Source: Phycisphaerae bacterium
Lineage (GTDB): Bacteria > Chloroflexota > Anaerolineae > 4572-78 > J111
DNA length: 64,000 bases
Direction of reading: 5' to 3'
Assembly (NCBI GenBank): GCA_028285035.1
Contig: JANQQF010000181.1
Location: 203,672 to 267,671 of the forward strand
A program made the translations under genes and the position numbers. Shown one piece after another: positions 7,655 to 15,786 of the stretch. The first letter of the stretch is position 1, and every line of letters starts with the position of its first letter. A model generated the notes under the pieces. The model was not told the DNA's origin. It ran no database searches and saw only the letters and a list, made by a program, of their open reading frames with translations.

Positions 7655-8809
7655 ATGTCCAAAAATAAAGACACAACCAGCCAGGTTGGATTTGGCTCCC
7701 AAATCCGCAAGTCTCCATATTTTGAAGCCACCCAGCGATGGGGTGCGACAGGATATTCGGTTTACAACCACATGTATATCCCGCGCAGTTTTGGGGACGC
7801 CGAGGCTAATTTTTGGAACTTGGTCAATGAAGCGATCCTCTGTGATGTTGCCGTGGAACGACAGGTTGAAATTACAGGACCAGATGCCGCCCGCTTTGTC
7901 CAACAGTTGACCCCACGCAATTTATCCAAATGCGAGGTCGGGCAATGTAAATATGTGTTTATCACCAGTGCCGAAGGCGGCATCATCAATGATCCCGTTC
8001 TATTGCGGCTGGGAGAAAATCATTTTTGGTTATCACTGGCCGATAGTGATGTTTTGTTATGGGCCAAAGGCGTGCAAGTGAATTCGGGGATGGATGTTCA
8101 AATTCGGGAACCCGATGTATCGCCGCTGCAACTGCAAGGGCCTAAATCGCGTGACATTATGTGCGCCATTTTTGGTGAATGGATTCGAGAGCTACGATAT
8201 TATCGTTTCAAGGAATTCGAGCTGGATGGTATTCCCTTGGTCATTTCCCGGACCGGTTGGAGTAGTGAATTAGGCTACGAAATCTTTTTGCGAGACGGCG
8301 CGTTTGGCGATGTGTTATGGGAACGAATAATGGAGGTGGGCGGACCCAGGGGGCTGCATGTGGGGCACACCTCGACCATTCGTCGGATTGAAGGAGCCAT
8401 GCTTTCTTACATCACCGATATGAACATTGAGAACAACCCCTTTGAAATGGGCTGGGACCGCCTCGTCGATCTGGATATGGAGGCCGACTTCATTGGCAAA
8501 CAGGCTTTGCGAGAAATCAAAGAGGATGGCGTTCAGCAACTCTTTGTGGGTATTGAGTTGGACGGCCCACCTCTGGCCAATCCCAATGGAAAACATTGGC
8601 CCGTACTCGTGGATGAAGAGCCAATTGGCAAAATTACATCTGCCGTCTATTCACCCCGGCTCAAACGCAATATTGGCCTAGCGATGTTAAAAATTGAACA
8701 TACCGCTTTAGGCACCACCGGAACAACTGAAACGCCAGATGGCATCCGCAAGGTAACGGTCGTACCGAAGCCGTTTTACGATCCTGAAAAGAAAATTACA
8801 TCGGGGTAA
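7655..8809 (+). CDS. DMSP demethylase-like (DmdA/GcvT family) aminomethyltransferase
   Basis: Folate-dependent methyl or aminomethyl transferase of the GcvT superfamily. Several stretches look closer to DmdA (dimethylsulfoniopropionate demethylase) than to glycine-cleavage T protein: VYNHMYIPRSFG, ERQVEITGPDAARFV, QLTPRNL, GQCKY, GGIINDPVLLRLG, FWLSLADSDVLLW and EPDVSPLQLQGP. The family Asp that contacts folate is Asp113 in INDP. I use ATG 7655 (384 aa), close to the usual N-terminus; ATG 7622 or 7595 are possible, and ribosome sites are weak for all. It stands alone, without gcvH/gcvP, which also argues against a glycine-cleavage role. Substrate remains inferred. Confidence 0.75.
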   Translation: MSKNKDTTSQVGFGSQIRKSPYFEATQRWGATGYSVYNHMYIPRSFGDAEANFWNLVNEAILCDVAVERQVEITGPDAARFVQQLTPRNLSKCEVGQCKYVFITSAEGGIINDPVLLRLGENHFWLSLADSDVLLWAKGVQVNSGMDVQIREPDVSPLQLQGPKSRDIMCAIFGEWIRELRYYRFKEFELDGIPLVISRTGWSSELGYEIFLRDGAFGDVLWERIMEVGGPRGLHVGHTSTIRRIEGAMLSYITDMNIENNPFEMGWDRLVDLDMEADFIGKQALREIKEDGVQQLFVGIELDGPPLANPNGKHWPVLVDEEPIGKITSAVYSPRLKRNIGLAMLKIEHTALGTTGTTETPDGIRKVTVVPKPFYDPEKKITSG

Positions 8810-9191
8810 GCTATAGAAGGCGCGACACCAGGTTTATCAAAAGCCATTTGCAATTCCGCCAAAAGACGAATCGATTAATCACCAAATACGTGCTATAGTT
8901 TTAGTGGATAATTCTGGGAATATTGGTTATTGTCATGTAGGCGAATATCAAACATCCGTCAACCTATTTCGTAATTATTCAGTGGTACAATCAATATAGT
9001 TTTGGTACATGTCATTCCCGCACGCTTTTGGCGGGAATCCATTATTAGCTATCTCCAGTCAGTGGATGCCCGACAAAAACATTCGGGCATGACACAAATC
9101 AACCAGCTCAATCTTTACTCTAGTTCCATAGCCAGGTTCATTTATTTAGTTATAGCGACCTATCATACTTATTGTCATAGGAGACAAAACC
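8810..9191. other. Intergenic region, 382 bp
   Basis: Contains the dispersed repeat at 9010-9094 and otherwise nothing I can support. The only clear signal near its end is the ribosome site ATAGGAGAC just before the ATG at 9192. Confidence 0.5.
9010..9094. repeat. Dispersed double-hairpin repeat, copy A
   Basis: Begins TGTCATTCCCGC and ends GCATGACA. It holds two hairpins: CCCGC/GCGGG and GCCCGA/TCGGGC. A second diverged copy is at 31955-32044. This type of GTCAT-ended palindromic repeat is common between genes in several bacterial phyla and is probably mobilised in trans. Confidence 0.7.
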
Positions 9192-10598
9192 ATGTGGTTT
9201 GAACAAATTGTTCGAAGAGAAACGGGGTGCGCCACCTACTTGATTGGCTCACTCGACACAGCGGAGTGTGCGGTCTTTGACCCCTTGTGGGATGTGCAGC
9301 CGTATCTGGATACCGCGGACAAACAAGGCTCCAAAATCCGCTACATCATCGACTCCCACAGCCACGCCGATCACGTTTCAGGAGCACGCCGCTTGGCTCG
9401 GATGTCGGGGGGGGAATTGATTATGCCGGAACAGGCCGACATCAATTTCCCGGCGACCTTGGTCAAAGGTGGGGGCAAAATCCAGATGGGTGAAGTGACC
9501 TTGGAATTCGTTCACACGCCCGGCCATCGTCCTGAACAAATCTGCCTGTTGGTCACCGATCAGAGCCGGGGTGATCAGCCCTGGTGTATTCTGACGGCTG
9601 ATTTTCTACTCGTTGGTGACCTTGCTCGCCCCGATTTGGCCCAAGGCGGTGAAGAGGGGGCGCAGATCATCTATGATGAAGCCCTGCCCACGTTGGCTGA
9701 TCTGCCCGATTTTGTAGAGGTGTATCCTGGCCACGTCGCTGGCTCGACCTGAGGCCGTGTCACCAGTGGCAAGTTTGCCACCACCCTCGGCTTTGAGCGG
9801 CGATTCAACCCAGCCCTACATTTTAATGATCGGGCTGCCTTCGTCAAATACATGAACCAGGACCAGCCCCTGCGGCCCGCCAACATTGCCAATATTGTGG
9901 CTATCAATCAAGGACGCAAACCGTTATCGATGGATATTCCACACATTCCTGCTCTAATGCCTGACGAAGTGATGGAGATGATCGACGCTGACCATTTGGT
10001 GATCGACACGCGCTCAGAAGCGGCGTTTGGGGCGGGTCATATCCCCAACGCCTACAATATTCAACTGAGCAGTTCCGAGTTTGAACAACGCGTCGGTTGG
10101 GTGACGCCGCTTGAAACACCAATCGTCCTTATTCTCGATGATCCCTCGATGCTTCAAGCTACCCTCAGCAAACTAGCCTTCTTGGGGCTGGACTCGCGGA
10201 TGAAAGGTTATTTGCTGGGGGGAATGTTGGGCTGGCTTAAACGCGGCTTACCGACCAAGACCCTCCCCCAGCTCAATGTACAGCAACTGCAGGCCCATCT
10301 GCAAAATGGAATGAATATGCAAGTGCTGGATGTCCGGGAAACATCGGAGTGGGATGCGGGACATATTGAGACAGCCCATTATATGAATTACAAGGTGCTC
10401 CGCGAGCGCATTGATCAGCTAACCTGCACCCCCGACCAGCATATCTCCATCGTGTGTGCCCGTGGTTTGCGCTCCAGCACAGCGGCCAGTATCTTATTGC
10501 AGCACGGCTTTAATCACATTTACAATATCACCGGCGGAATGACCGCCTGGAAAGCCGCTGCCTTACCTATGATCGATGCGGAAGGATGTGCGATATGA
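9192..10598 (+). CDS. Candidate selenocysteine MBL-fold persulfide dioxygenase/double-rhodanese protein
   Basis: Read through one in-frame TGA (9750-9752, residue 187), this is a 468-residue protein: an ETHE1/CstB-type metallo-beta-lactamase domain (about 1-220), an inactive rhodanese domain (about 250-350) and a rhodanese domain with Cys422 in CARGLR. Metal ligands are His56, His58, Asp60, His61, His112, Asp137 and His181. The TGA falls in the segment GHVAGST-stop-GR. The paralogue at 21279-22697 has GAGSACGK there, so the stop replaces a conserved Cys (Cys201 in that protein). There is no other lesion, the next gene overlaps as ATGA, and no ribosome site supports a restart at ATG 9852. If UGA is simply a stop, two products result: a truncated 186-aa MBL domain and a rhodanese part. 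Expected role: oxidation or transfer of persulfide sulfur. Confidence 0.65.
9753..9792 (+). promoter_or_regulatory. Candidate bacterial SECIS element
   Basis: Directly after the TGA at 9750-9752 the mRNA can form an upper stem GTGGCA (9766-9771) / TGCCAC (9776-9781) with loop AGTT, and a lower stem GCCG (9754-9757) / CGGC (9788-9791). The loop G is at 9773, about 21 nt after the TGA, within the spacing known for bacterial SECIS elements. The loop carries GU, as in the E. coli fdhF element. This is by eye, and coding constraint could create part of it. Confidence 0.5.
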
Positions 10599-11224
10599 TT
10601 CCATCTCAATCAACTTTGAGCGATTTAGAAGAAGTACTCAACAACGGGGCACAAGTGGTTGACACCCGCCCGATTCCCGACTTTGCTGTAGGGCACATTC
10701 CTGGCACGATAAATATTCCCCTCGGCGACTCGTTCTCAGGCTGGGCATCCTGGATCTTAGATCCGACTCAGGGCGTTTACCCCATCGCCACGGCGGACCA
10801 AATGGCTGGTATCATGGCAACATTCACCGCAATCAACATTAGCAACGTCCCCGGCTATTTCCCCCTAACCATCATCAACGACTGGCAAGCGGCAGGCCAA
10901 ACGCTTGAGGGTTACGATCAAACCACACCAGAAGCCATTGCTGGACAGGTCGAGTCACAAGCTGTGACCCTGATTGATGTACGCGAAGATAACGAGTGGG
11001 CCGCCGGGCGTATCCCCAACGCCATCCACATCAGCCTCAGCACCCTAGCCAGTTCCGTGGCATCCGTTCCCAAAGACAAGCCCATTGTCGTGCAATGCCG
11101 CTCCGGGGCACGCTCTGCCGCCGGGGTGAGCGTCCTACAGGCGCACGGCTTTGAGAATGTGCTCAATTTGCAAGGTGGTATTTTGGGTTGGCAAAAGGCG
11201 GGGTTGCCGATTAGCCAGGATTAG
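10595..11224 (+). CDS. Double rhodanese-domain sulfurtransferase
   Basis: Cytoplasmic protein of 209 aa with two rhodanese domains: the first (about 1-105) keeps VVDTRP and GHIPGT but lacks a catalytic Cys; the second has Cys168 in QCRSGARS. The layout matches the two C-terminal domains of the CstB-like protein at 21279, so it may supply in trans the sulfurtransferase part for the preceding dioxygenase. The start at ATG 10595 overlaps the previous stop (ATGA) with GGAAGG 9 nt before it, indicating translational coupling. Confidence 0.85.
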   Translation: MIPSQSTLSDLEEVLNNGAQVVDTRPIPDFAVGHIPGTINIPLGDSFSGWASWILDPTQGVYPIATADQMAGIMATFTAINISNVPGYFPLTIINDWQAAGQTLEGYDQTTPEAIAGQVESQAVTLIDVREDNEWAAGRIPNAIHISLSTLASSVASVPKDKPIVVQCRSGARSAAGVSVLQAHGFENVLNLQGGILGWQKAGLPISQD

Positions 11225-11351
11225 TATTAATCGCTGCTCTATTCTACTTCATGTGTTAGATGGAAACGTCCCACATGGATGAGCCTGAGCGGATTTATCA
11301 ATACAATAGTTATGTAGTCGCTCCCGCTACCTAACCTCGACATTCAATCTT

Positions 11352-11469
11352 TAATGGGCTAAAGTCAGTTCAGAACCGCGGATTTACAAGAAAACGCAGA
11401 TAAACATCAAGAAATCCGTGCTATTCTGCCGATCCGCGGTTCTGCCGTAGACTAAGTAGTAGCCCATTA
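11352..11469. mobile_element. Candidate MITE, 118 bp
   Basis: Imperfect terminal inverted repeats of about 30 bp: ends TAATGGGCT (11352-11360) and AGCCCATTA (11461-11469), inner arms AGAACCGCGGA (11372-11382) and TCCGCGGTTCT (11433-11443), both perfect. No coding capacity. A TA target duplication is possible but cannot be told from the terminal repeat. It fills most of the 289-bp gap between the rhodanese gene and the next small gene. Confidence 0.55.
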
Positions 11470-11513
11470 GAACGCAACGAACCTCAAGAATACAATATTC
11501 GATATAAAAGCTT

Positions 11514-11924
11514 ATGACCCAATCCCAAAAATCAAAAATTCCTCTTAATATACAATTTGACGCGGCCTTTGCTGCATCAAGTGTACATAGATGGCGTGAG
11601 GCAAAAGAGATACTTCAACCCTATGGGTATTCAGCAGATGTCGACCCCCTGGCGCAAGCCAAAGTTATAGGCCAATATTTTTCGTTTACCTCTGGGCAAT
11701 TGCTTGAACATCTACGCAAAAACCCTGAGTTGTGCCAATGGATGTATACAGATGCTGGTGACAAACGATACTCACCTGCTACGTTTATCACTACAGAAAA
11801 TGGCAAATTTTTAGTTGGGATTTATGACAAGGATCGTCAAGATACACAAGCGTTTGATACGTTGGCAGAAGCAGTGACTGATTACATCTTGCTTTCGTCG
11901 GGAATGCCTAGATTGAATGTGTAG
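11514..11924 (+). CDS. Hypothetical protein
   Basis: Protein of 136 aa that I do not recognise. No signal peptide or membrane segment; mixed composition with a C-terminal part rich in Asp/Thr (about 85-125). No Shine-Dalgarno sequence precedes the ATG. A TATAAA box (11503-11508) lies 5 nt upstream, which would fit a leaderless transcript, though no good -35 is seen. It stands alone behind the MITE-like repeat. Coding status is supported by length and by amino-acid composition that looks like a real protein. Confidence 0.55.
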   Translation: MTQSQKSKIPLNIQFDAAFAASSVHRWREAKEILQPYGYSADVDPLAQAKVIGQYFSFTSGQLLEHLRKNPELCQWMYTDAGDKRYSPATFITTENGKFLVGIYDKDRQDTQAFDTLAEAVTDYILLSSGMPRLNV

Positions 11925-11985
11925 GATTGGCGTATGTTATGCCCCCAAACTCTGTCGAGCCTGATAGACCGCACCCTTTCTTAAT

Positions 11986-12007
11986 CACCCCTAACTATAG
12001 TTAGGTG
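11986..12007. promoter_or_regulatory. Perfect 16-bp palindrome
   Basis: CCTAACTATAGTTAGG at 11990-12005 is a perfect palindrome with no poly-T after it, so it looks more like an operator than a terminator. It lies about 185 bp upstream of the three-gene operon that starts at 12190. The rest of the 11925-12189 gap shows nothing else apart from the ribosome site AGAGGGGG before 12190. Confidence 0.4.
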
Positions 12008-12189
12008 ACAAGCACATTGCCCCGTGATATCCTCATCTATATAAAATCATTCTAACCAATAACAGAAGCAAACCATTTCATACATTTGACCCGAGTTACG
12101 GATGTGATTATGATTGGGCTGACCATTATGCGGCTTGATTTACTGCCCAAAAATATCCTAAATAACGATAACTCAGAGGGGGCGTTACA

Positions 12190-13044
12190 ATGCAAAACTT
12201 CCCTTATTTTACTGATTATGTAAACAAAATATTTGACGAAGAAAAGAAGCGGTTTGATTATATCTTTCTCCGACCGATTCTCATTACTGTGTACTTCTTT
12301 CTACGTATCGTGGTCATTCCCTTCAAATTTATTTTTCATCGGAATGTTTGGGGCTTCGAGAAGAAGCTGATCGATGGAGTCTTGGCCTTTGGCATCAAAT
12401 ACTTCGCGTCCGCCGATGCGCTTGCGCTGTTGATTAGGCACGTACAAATCGAGCCACTGCTTTATCGTTACCTGCTCTCTGGCACGCCCGAGCGGATGGC
12501 AGGGTCTGGGGAGCGGCTTAAGGGCATCGATGGAGATTTCACCGTTAACTCAATCCAGGACGTTGTGGCGCATGGCCTGACCATTTGTCATGATGATCTC
12601 TCCTACGAAGTCTTTGACCGCTTTGACAAACAAGCGTTTCTCGACAACATCGACTTTTACCGCAATAGCCGACCCGAGGACATTGCCCAATTTGGCAACA
12701 AGGTGCTCGAACAAAATCAGAAACACTCCTGGCAGCTTTTTGGGGCTACCAATGTGGTCATTTTTATCGTCATTGCCATCACAATTTTCGGCGATCTCCA
12801 CACCGTCATCCGGGCGCTGAATTCTTTTGACTCTGACTCATTAATGCTTTGGTGCCTAAAGACGATTTGTGTAGAAGATAAACAGGCGATGGTTGATCTT
12901 GATTTCTACCTGCAAACCAGTAGCAACCGGAGCCATTACAATAGCAGCCCCTTCCTGTCCGACCCGAATCAATATCTCTATCATCACATTGCGTTCGATG
13001 AGTTTGCCTATGAGCTATTACGACGGAATCCGGAAGCGGGGTAG
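12190..13044 (+). CDS. Unrecognised membrane-associated protein (KAS III operon)
   Basis: Protein of 284 aa, not recognised. A hydrophobic stretch at about residues 28-49 and another at about 184-203 suggest two membrane segments; no signal-peptide cleavage site. The middle (about 95-180) is rich in charged residues, including DDLSYEVFDRFDK. A strong AGAGGGGG ribosome site precedes the ATG. It is the first gene of a tight three-gene operon with a ketoacyl synthase III and a flavin monooxygenase, so it probably takes part in making or modifying a lipid-like product. No catalytic motif could be identified. Confidence 0.7.
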   Translation: MQNFPYFTDYVNKIFDEEKKRFDYIFLRPILITVYFFLRIVVIPFKFIFHRNVWGFEKKLIDGVLAFGIKYFASADALALLIRHVQIEPLLYRYLLSGTPERMAGSGERLKGIDGDFTVNSIQDVVAHGLTICHDDLSYEVFDRFDKQAFLDNIDFYRNSRPEDIAQFGNKVLEQNQKHSWQLFGATNVVIFIVIAITIFGDLHTVIRALNSFDSDSLMLWCLKTICVEDKQAMVDLDFYLQTSSNRSHYNSSPFLSDPNQYLYHHIAFDEFAYELLRRNPEAG

Positions 13045-13055
13045 CGGAGGTTAAA

Positions 13056-14138
13056 TTGACTGACTGTTATATTACACACACAGGTTCTTTCTTGCCGGGC
13101 AACCCGGTTGACAATGAGGACATCAATCAATATTTGGGCAATGTCATTGGGGAAGGGCGCGTGCGGCGGATGATCCTCAAAGCCAATGGCATCCGGACCC
13201 GATACTACGCGCTTGATAAAAAGCAGAATGCAACCCATTCAGTCTATGAGCTAGCCGCAGAGGCAGTCAAAGATTGCTTGTCGCACGATCAAAATTCGCT
13301 GAGCATCGACTATCTTTCGGCTGGCTCTACCCACGCTCCACTGCTGGCCCCAGGGCTTTCTTCGCTGTTGCACGACCAACTGAGCAAGGATGATGTGGTC
13401 AGCCATTCACTTGAAATCAACTCCAATTCGGGCATCTGCTCGTCGGGTGCTCAGGCGTTGGTCAATGCGGCTCGTGCGGTAAAATCGGGGGATGCGAGTG
13501 CCGCCGTCTGTGTTGGGGTCGAGCAATCGTCGGTTGCCCTCAAATCAAAAGCGTTTCGCCCCACCTACGACATTCGGACCATTCTCAAGGATGTCAGAAA
13601 ATCGAAGTGGTTTATGTCCGTCTTTCTCCGCTTTATGTTGTCCGACGGGGCGGGTGCCTTTCTCCTCGAACAACAACCGACATCTCAAGGTCGCTCGCTC
13701 AAGGTGAACTGGACCTACTCACGATCATTCGCAAATCAGGCCCCACTCTGTATGCACCTGCAAAATCGCCCCCTGGTCTTAAGCCAAGATGTCGCAATTC
13801 TAAGCAGATATATGATGCCTCTGGGCAAAAAGGCGCTACAGGGTGCGTTAAAACAAAATGGGGAAACAATCGATGACTACACGATAATTCTTCCTCATTT
13901 GTCCTCATATTACTTTGAACCCACGGTCAAGAAAGTGATCACCAAGCTTTCTCAAAATGGCGGCGTACCATATTGGACAAATCTACGCACGGCTGGCAAT
14001 ACCGGCGCGGCCAGCATCTATATTATGCTGGATGAGTTCATGAAAACACAGTCCGTGTCGGTTGGCGACCGCATCCTGCTTTTTGTGCCTGAGTCAGGTC
14101 AATTCAATTACGTCCTCGTCAGCCTGACTGTTGTCTAA
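13056..14138 (+). CDS. 3-oxoacyl-ACP synthase III (FabH/OleA-like) thiolase-fold enzyme
   Basis: KAS III-type condensing enzyme of 360 aa with a full catalytic triad: Cys128 in SNSGICSSGAQAL, His281 in LPHLSSYYF and Asn315 in AGNTGAAS. It would condense an acyl-CoA or acyl-ACP with a malonyl or second acyl unit. The start is TTG 13056, with GGAGG placed 5 nt before it. It is longer than housekeeping FabH (about 320) and carries a nonstandard segment around residues 165-195. Lack of other fatty acid genes nearby argues against primary fatty acid synthesis; a secondary lipid, alkyl-ketone or signalling product is more likely. Confidence 0.85.
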   Translation: MTDCYITHTGSFLPGNPVDNEDINQYLGNVIGEGRVRRMILKANGIRTRYYALDKKQNATHSVYELAAEAVKDCLSHDQNSLSIDYLSAGSTHAPLLAPGLSSLLHDQLSKDDVVSHSLEINSNSGICSSGAQALVNAARAVKSGDASAAVCVGVEQSSVALKSKAFRPTYDIRTILKDVRKSKWFMSVFLRFMLSDGAGAFLLEQQPTSQGRSLKVNWTYSRSFANQAPLCMHLQNRPLVLSQDVAILSRYMMPLGKKALQGALKQNGETIDDYTIILPHLSSYYFEPTVKKVITKLSQNGGVPYWTNLRTAGNTGAASIYIMLDEFMKTQSVSVGDRILLFVPESGQFNYVLVSLTVV

Positions 14139-14150
14139 GGAGCCTGTCTC

Positions 14151-15707
14151 ATGAAAATTGCCGTCATTGGGGCGGGTAGCAGTGGCTTGGTCACGTTAAA
14201 GTATCTTCTGGATACCTTTCCGGCAGCGGATGTGCTCTGTTTCGAGAAGAGCCACTCTGTACGTGGTTGTTGGGGGGATCAACGGCCAGACTTTATCTCC
14301 ACCTCGACCAAATACACCACCCAATTTTCCTGTTTCCGCAAATGGGGGCCGGATGTGGCAGCAGCACAGGATTTTTCAGAGTTCTATCGTGGCACTGAAT
14401 TTGGCGATTACCTTGAGGCATTTGCCGAGCATTTTAACCTAAAAACACACATTCGGTTTGGGGTTGAATTGTGCCAAATTGAGCGGGTTGATCATCGTTG
14501 GACACTGTTACTGGCGGAGGATGAAAGGGAAGAACGCCTAACATTCGACGCCGTTTTTCTCTGCACCGGTTTGGTCAACCAGAAAGTGCCTTTCGGCGCG
14601 ACCTCAGTGCCCATTGCCCAGGATCCCGAAGCGATCCGCAATGCGACGGTTGTGGTGGTTGGCGGTGGGGAGTCGGCGGCAGATATCGCGAACCACCTGG
14701 CGAAACCAGCCTACAATAATGTTGTCTACCTCTCTCTTCGTTCCGGCATCCGAGTCAGCCCCCGCTATCACCCCATTCGAGGCGTGCCTTCAGATTATTT
14801 ACGTAATCGGCTACTCCTCTCTTTTGATAAAGGGGTACGGAATTGGATTGGGGAGCGCTTTGTCACCTTTCGCATCCGCTTCAATCAACTCCTAGCGAAG
14901 TGGTTTCCCCATCAACAAACAAGCGCCGATTCCAACGATCAAGCTCAGGCTCTGAGGCGTGAGTGGGATATGAAGCTAAAAGCGCGGGCCAAGGGAAAGC
15001 TGTTCAATGTCTTCCACAACAAAAGTGATGATTTTCTTGAGGCTGTGGGAGAGAAACGGCTGGAAATCATCGGTCCGCCCGTCGATGGACAGTGGAATGA
15101 ATATTTCGAGTTTGACCAATCAACCACACGCCAGCTATCACCAGATCTGTTAGTGTGGTCCGCTGGCTATCGCTCCGCCCTGTCGGACTTGTCTGGAGGT
15201 ACCATTCACTTAAAAGATTTCTATCACGGGTGTGTCTACATCGACAAAAACAATTTATTTCTGATCGGCTTTGCCCGCCCGGTTATCGGCAATATCCCTT
15301 CAATGAGCGAAATGCAAGCGCAGTATGCTGTGGGTGTGCTCGCGGGAAAGTACACGATTCCAGCCGCAGTGAAAGAAAAACAGGCTGAGGCTTGGCAATT
15401 TTTGCGTGCGGAGTATGCTACGATCGATATAGAGAATGTTTATCCCGTTGAGCAATACCCCTACTGTGATGCCCTGGCCAAAGAGATGGGCATCATGCCC
15501 ACGTTGGCAACCACGAAATCCCTGAAAACGTGGCTAAAAATCCTGCTTGCCCCGGCGAGTACCACACACTACTTGGATAATCACTTTGATCAGCCAGCGA
15601 TTGAGGAGCAAAAAATTTACACCCCACCCATCCTTATCGCGATCCTCATCCTATTACGCCTCTGCGGGTATCCTATTCGGGTCATTAAGCGTGTTCTTAG
15701 TATGTAA
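14151..15707 (+). CDS. Flavin-containing monooxygenase-like NAD(P)/FAD oxidoreductase
   Basis: Protein of 518 aa with two dinucleotide-binding motifs: GAGSSG at residues 7-12 for FAD and GGGESA near 172-177 for NAD(P)H, the order seen in FMO and Baeyer-Villiger-type enzymes. RGCWG after the first strand-helix resembles the GG-W segment of these families. The extreme C-terminus (about 487-515) is strongly hydrophobic, suggesting a membrane anchor. It starts 12 bp after the KAS III stop. A reasonable inference is oxygenation of the product of the condensing enzyme at the membrane. Confidence 0.82.
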   Translation: MKIAVIGAGSSGLVTLKYLLDTFPAADVLCFEKSHSVRGCWGDQRPDFISTSTKYTTQFSCFRKWGPDVAAAQDFSEFYRGTEFGDYLEAFAEHFNLKTHIRFGVELCQIERVDHRWTLLLAEDEREERLTFDAVFLCTGLVNQKVPFGATSVPIAQDPEAIRNATVVVVGGGESAADIANHLAKPAYNNVVYLSLRSGIRVSPRYHPIRGVPSDYLRNRLLLSFDKGVRNWIGERFVTFRIRFNQLLAKWFPHQQTSADSNDQAQALRREWDMKLKARAKGKLFNVFHNKSDDFLEAVGEKRLEIIGPPVDGQWNEYFEFDQSTTRQLSPDLLVWSAGYRSALSDLSGGTIHLKDFYHGCVYIDKNNLFLIGFARPVIGNIPSMSEMQAQYAVGVLAGKYTIPAAVKEKQAEAWQFLRAEYATIDIENVYPVEQYPYCDALAKEMGIMPTLATTKSLKTWLKILLAPASTTHYLDNHFDQPAIEEQKIYTPPILIAILILLRLCGYPIRVIKRVLSM

Positions 15708-15786
15708 TCCACTATAAACGTCCACAAAATTGCCCCTCACCTAAACTCCCGTATCATGCAGAATATCTCAAACAAAGAAGTCTGCC

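Noticed and set aside
9750..9752. UGA reassigned as a sense codon in this organism
   Set aside because: Several genes in the window end at TGA where homology ends, including this gene itself at 10596-10598, so TGA is a normal stop.
9852..10598. Separate rhodanese protein starting at ATG 9852
   Set aside because: It is in frame with the upstream MBL gene, has no ribosome site, and starts inside sequence that continues the MBL domain (GFERRFNPAL). I treat it as part of one gene interrupted by TGA.
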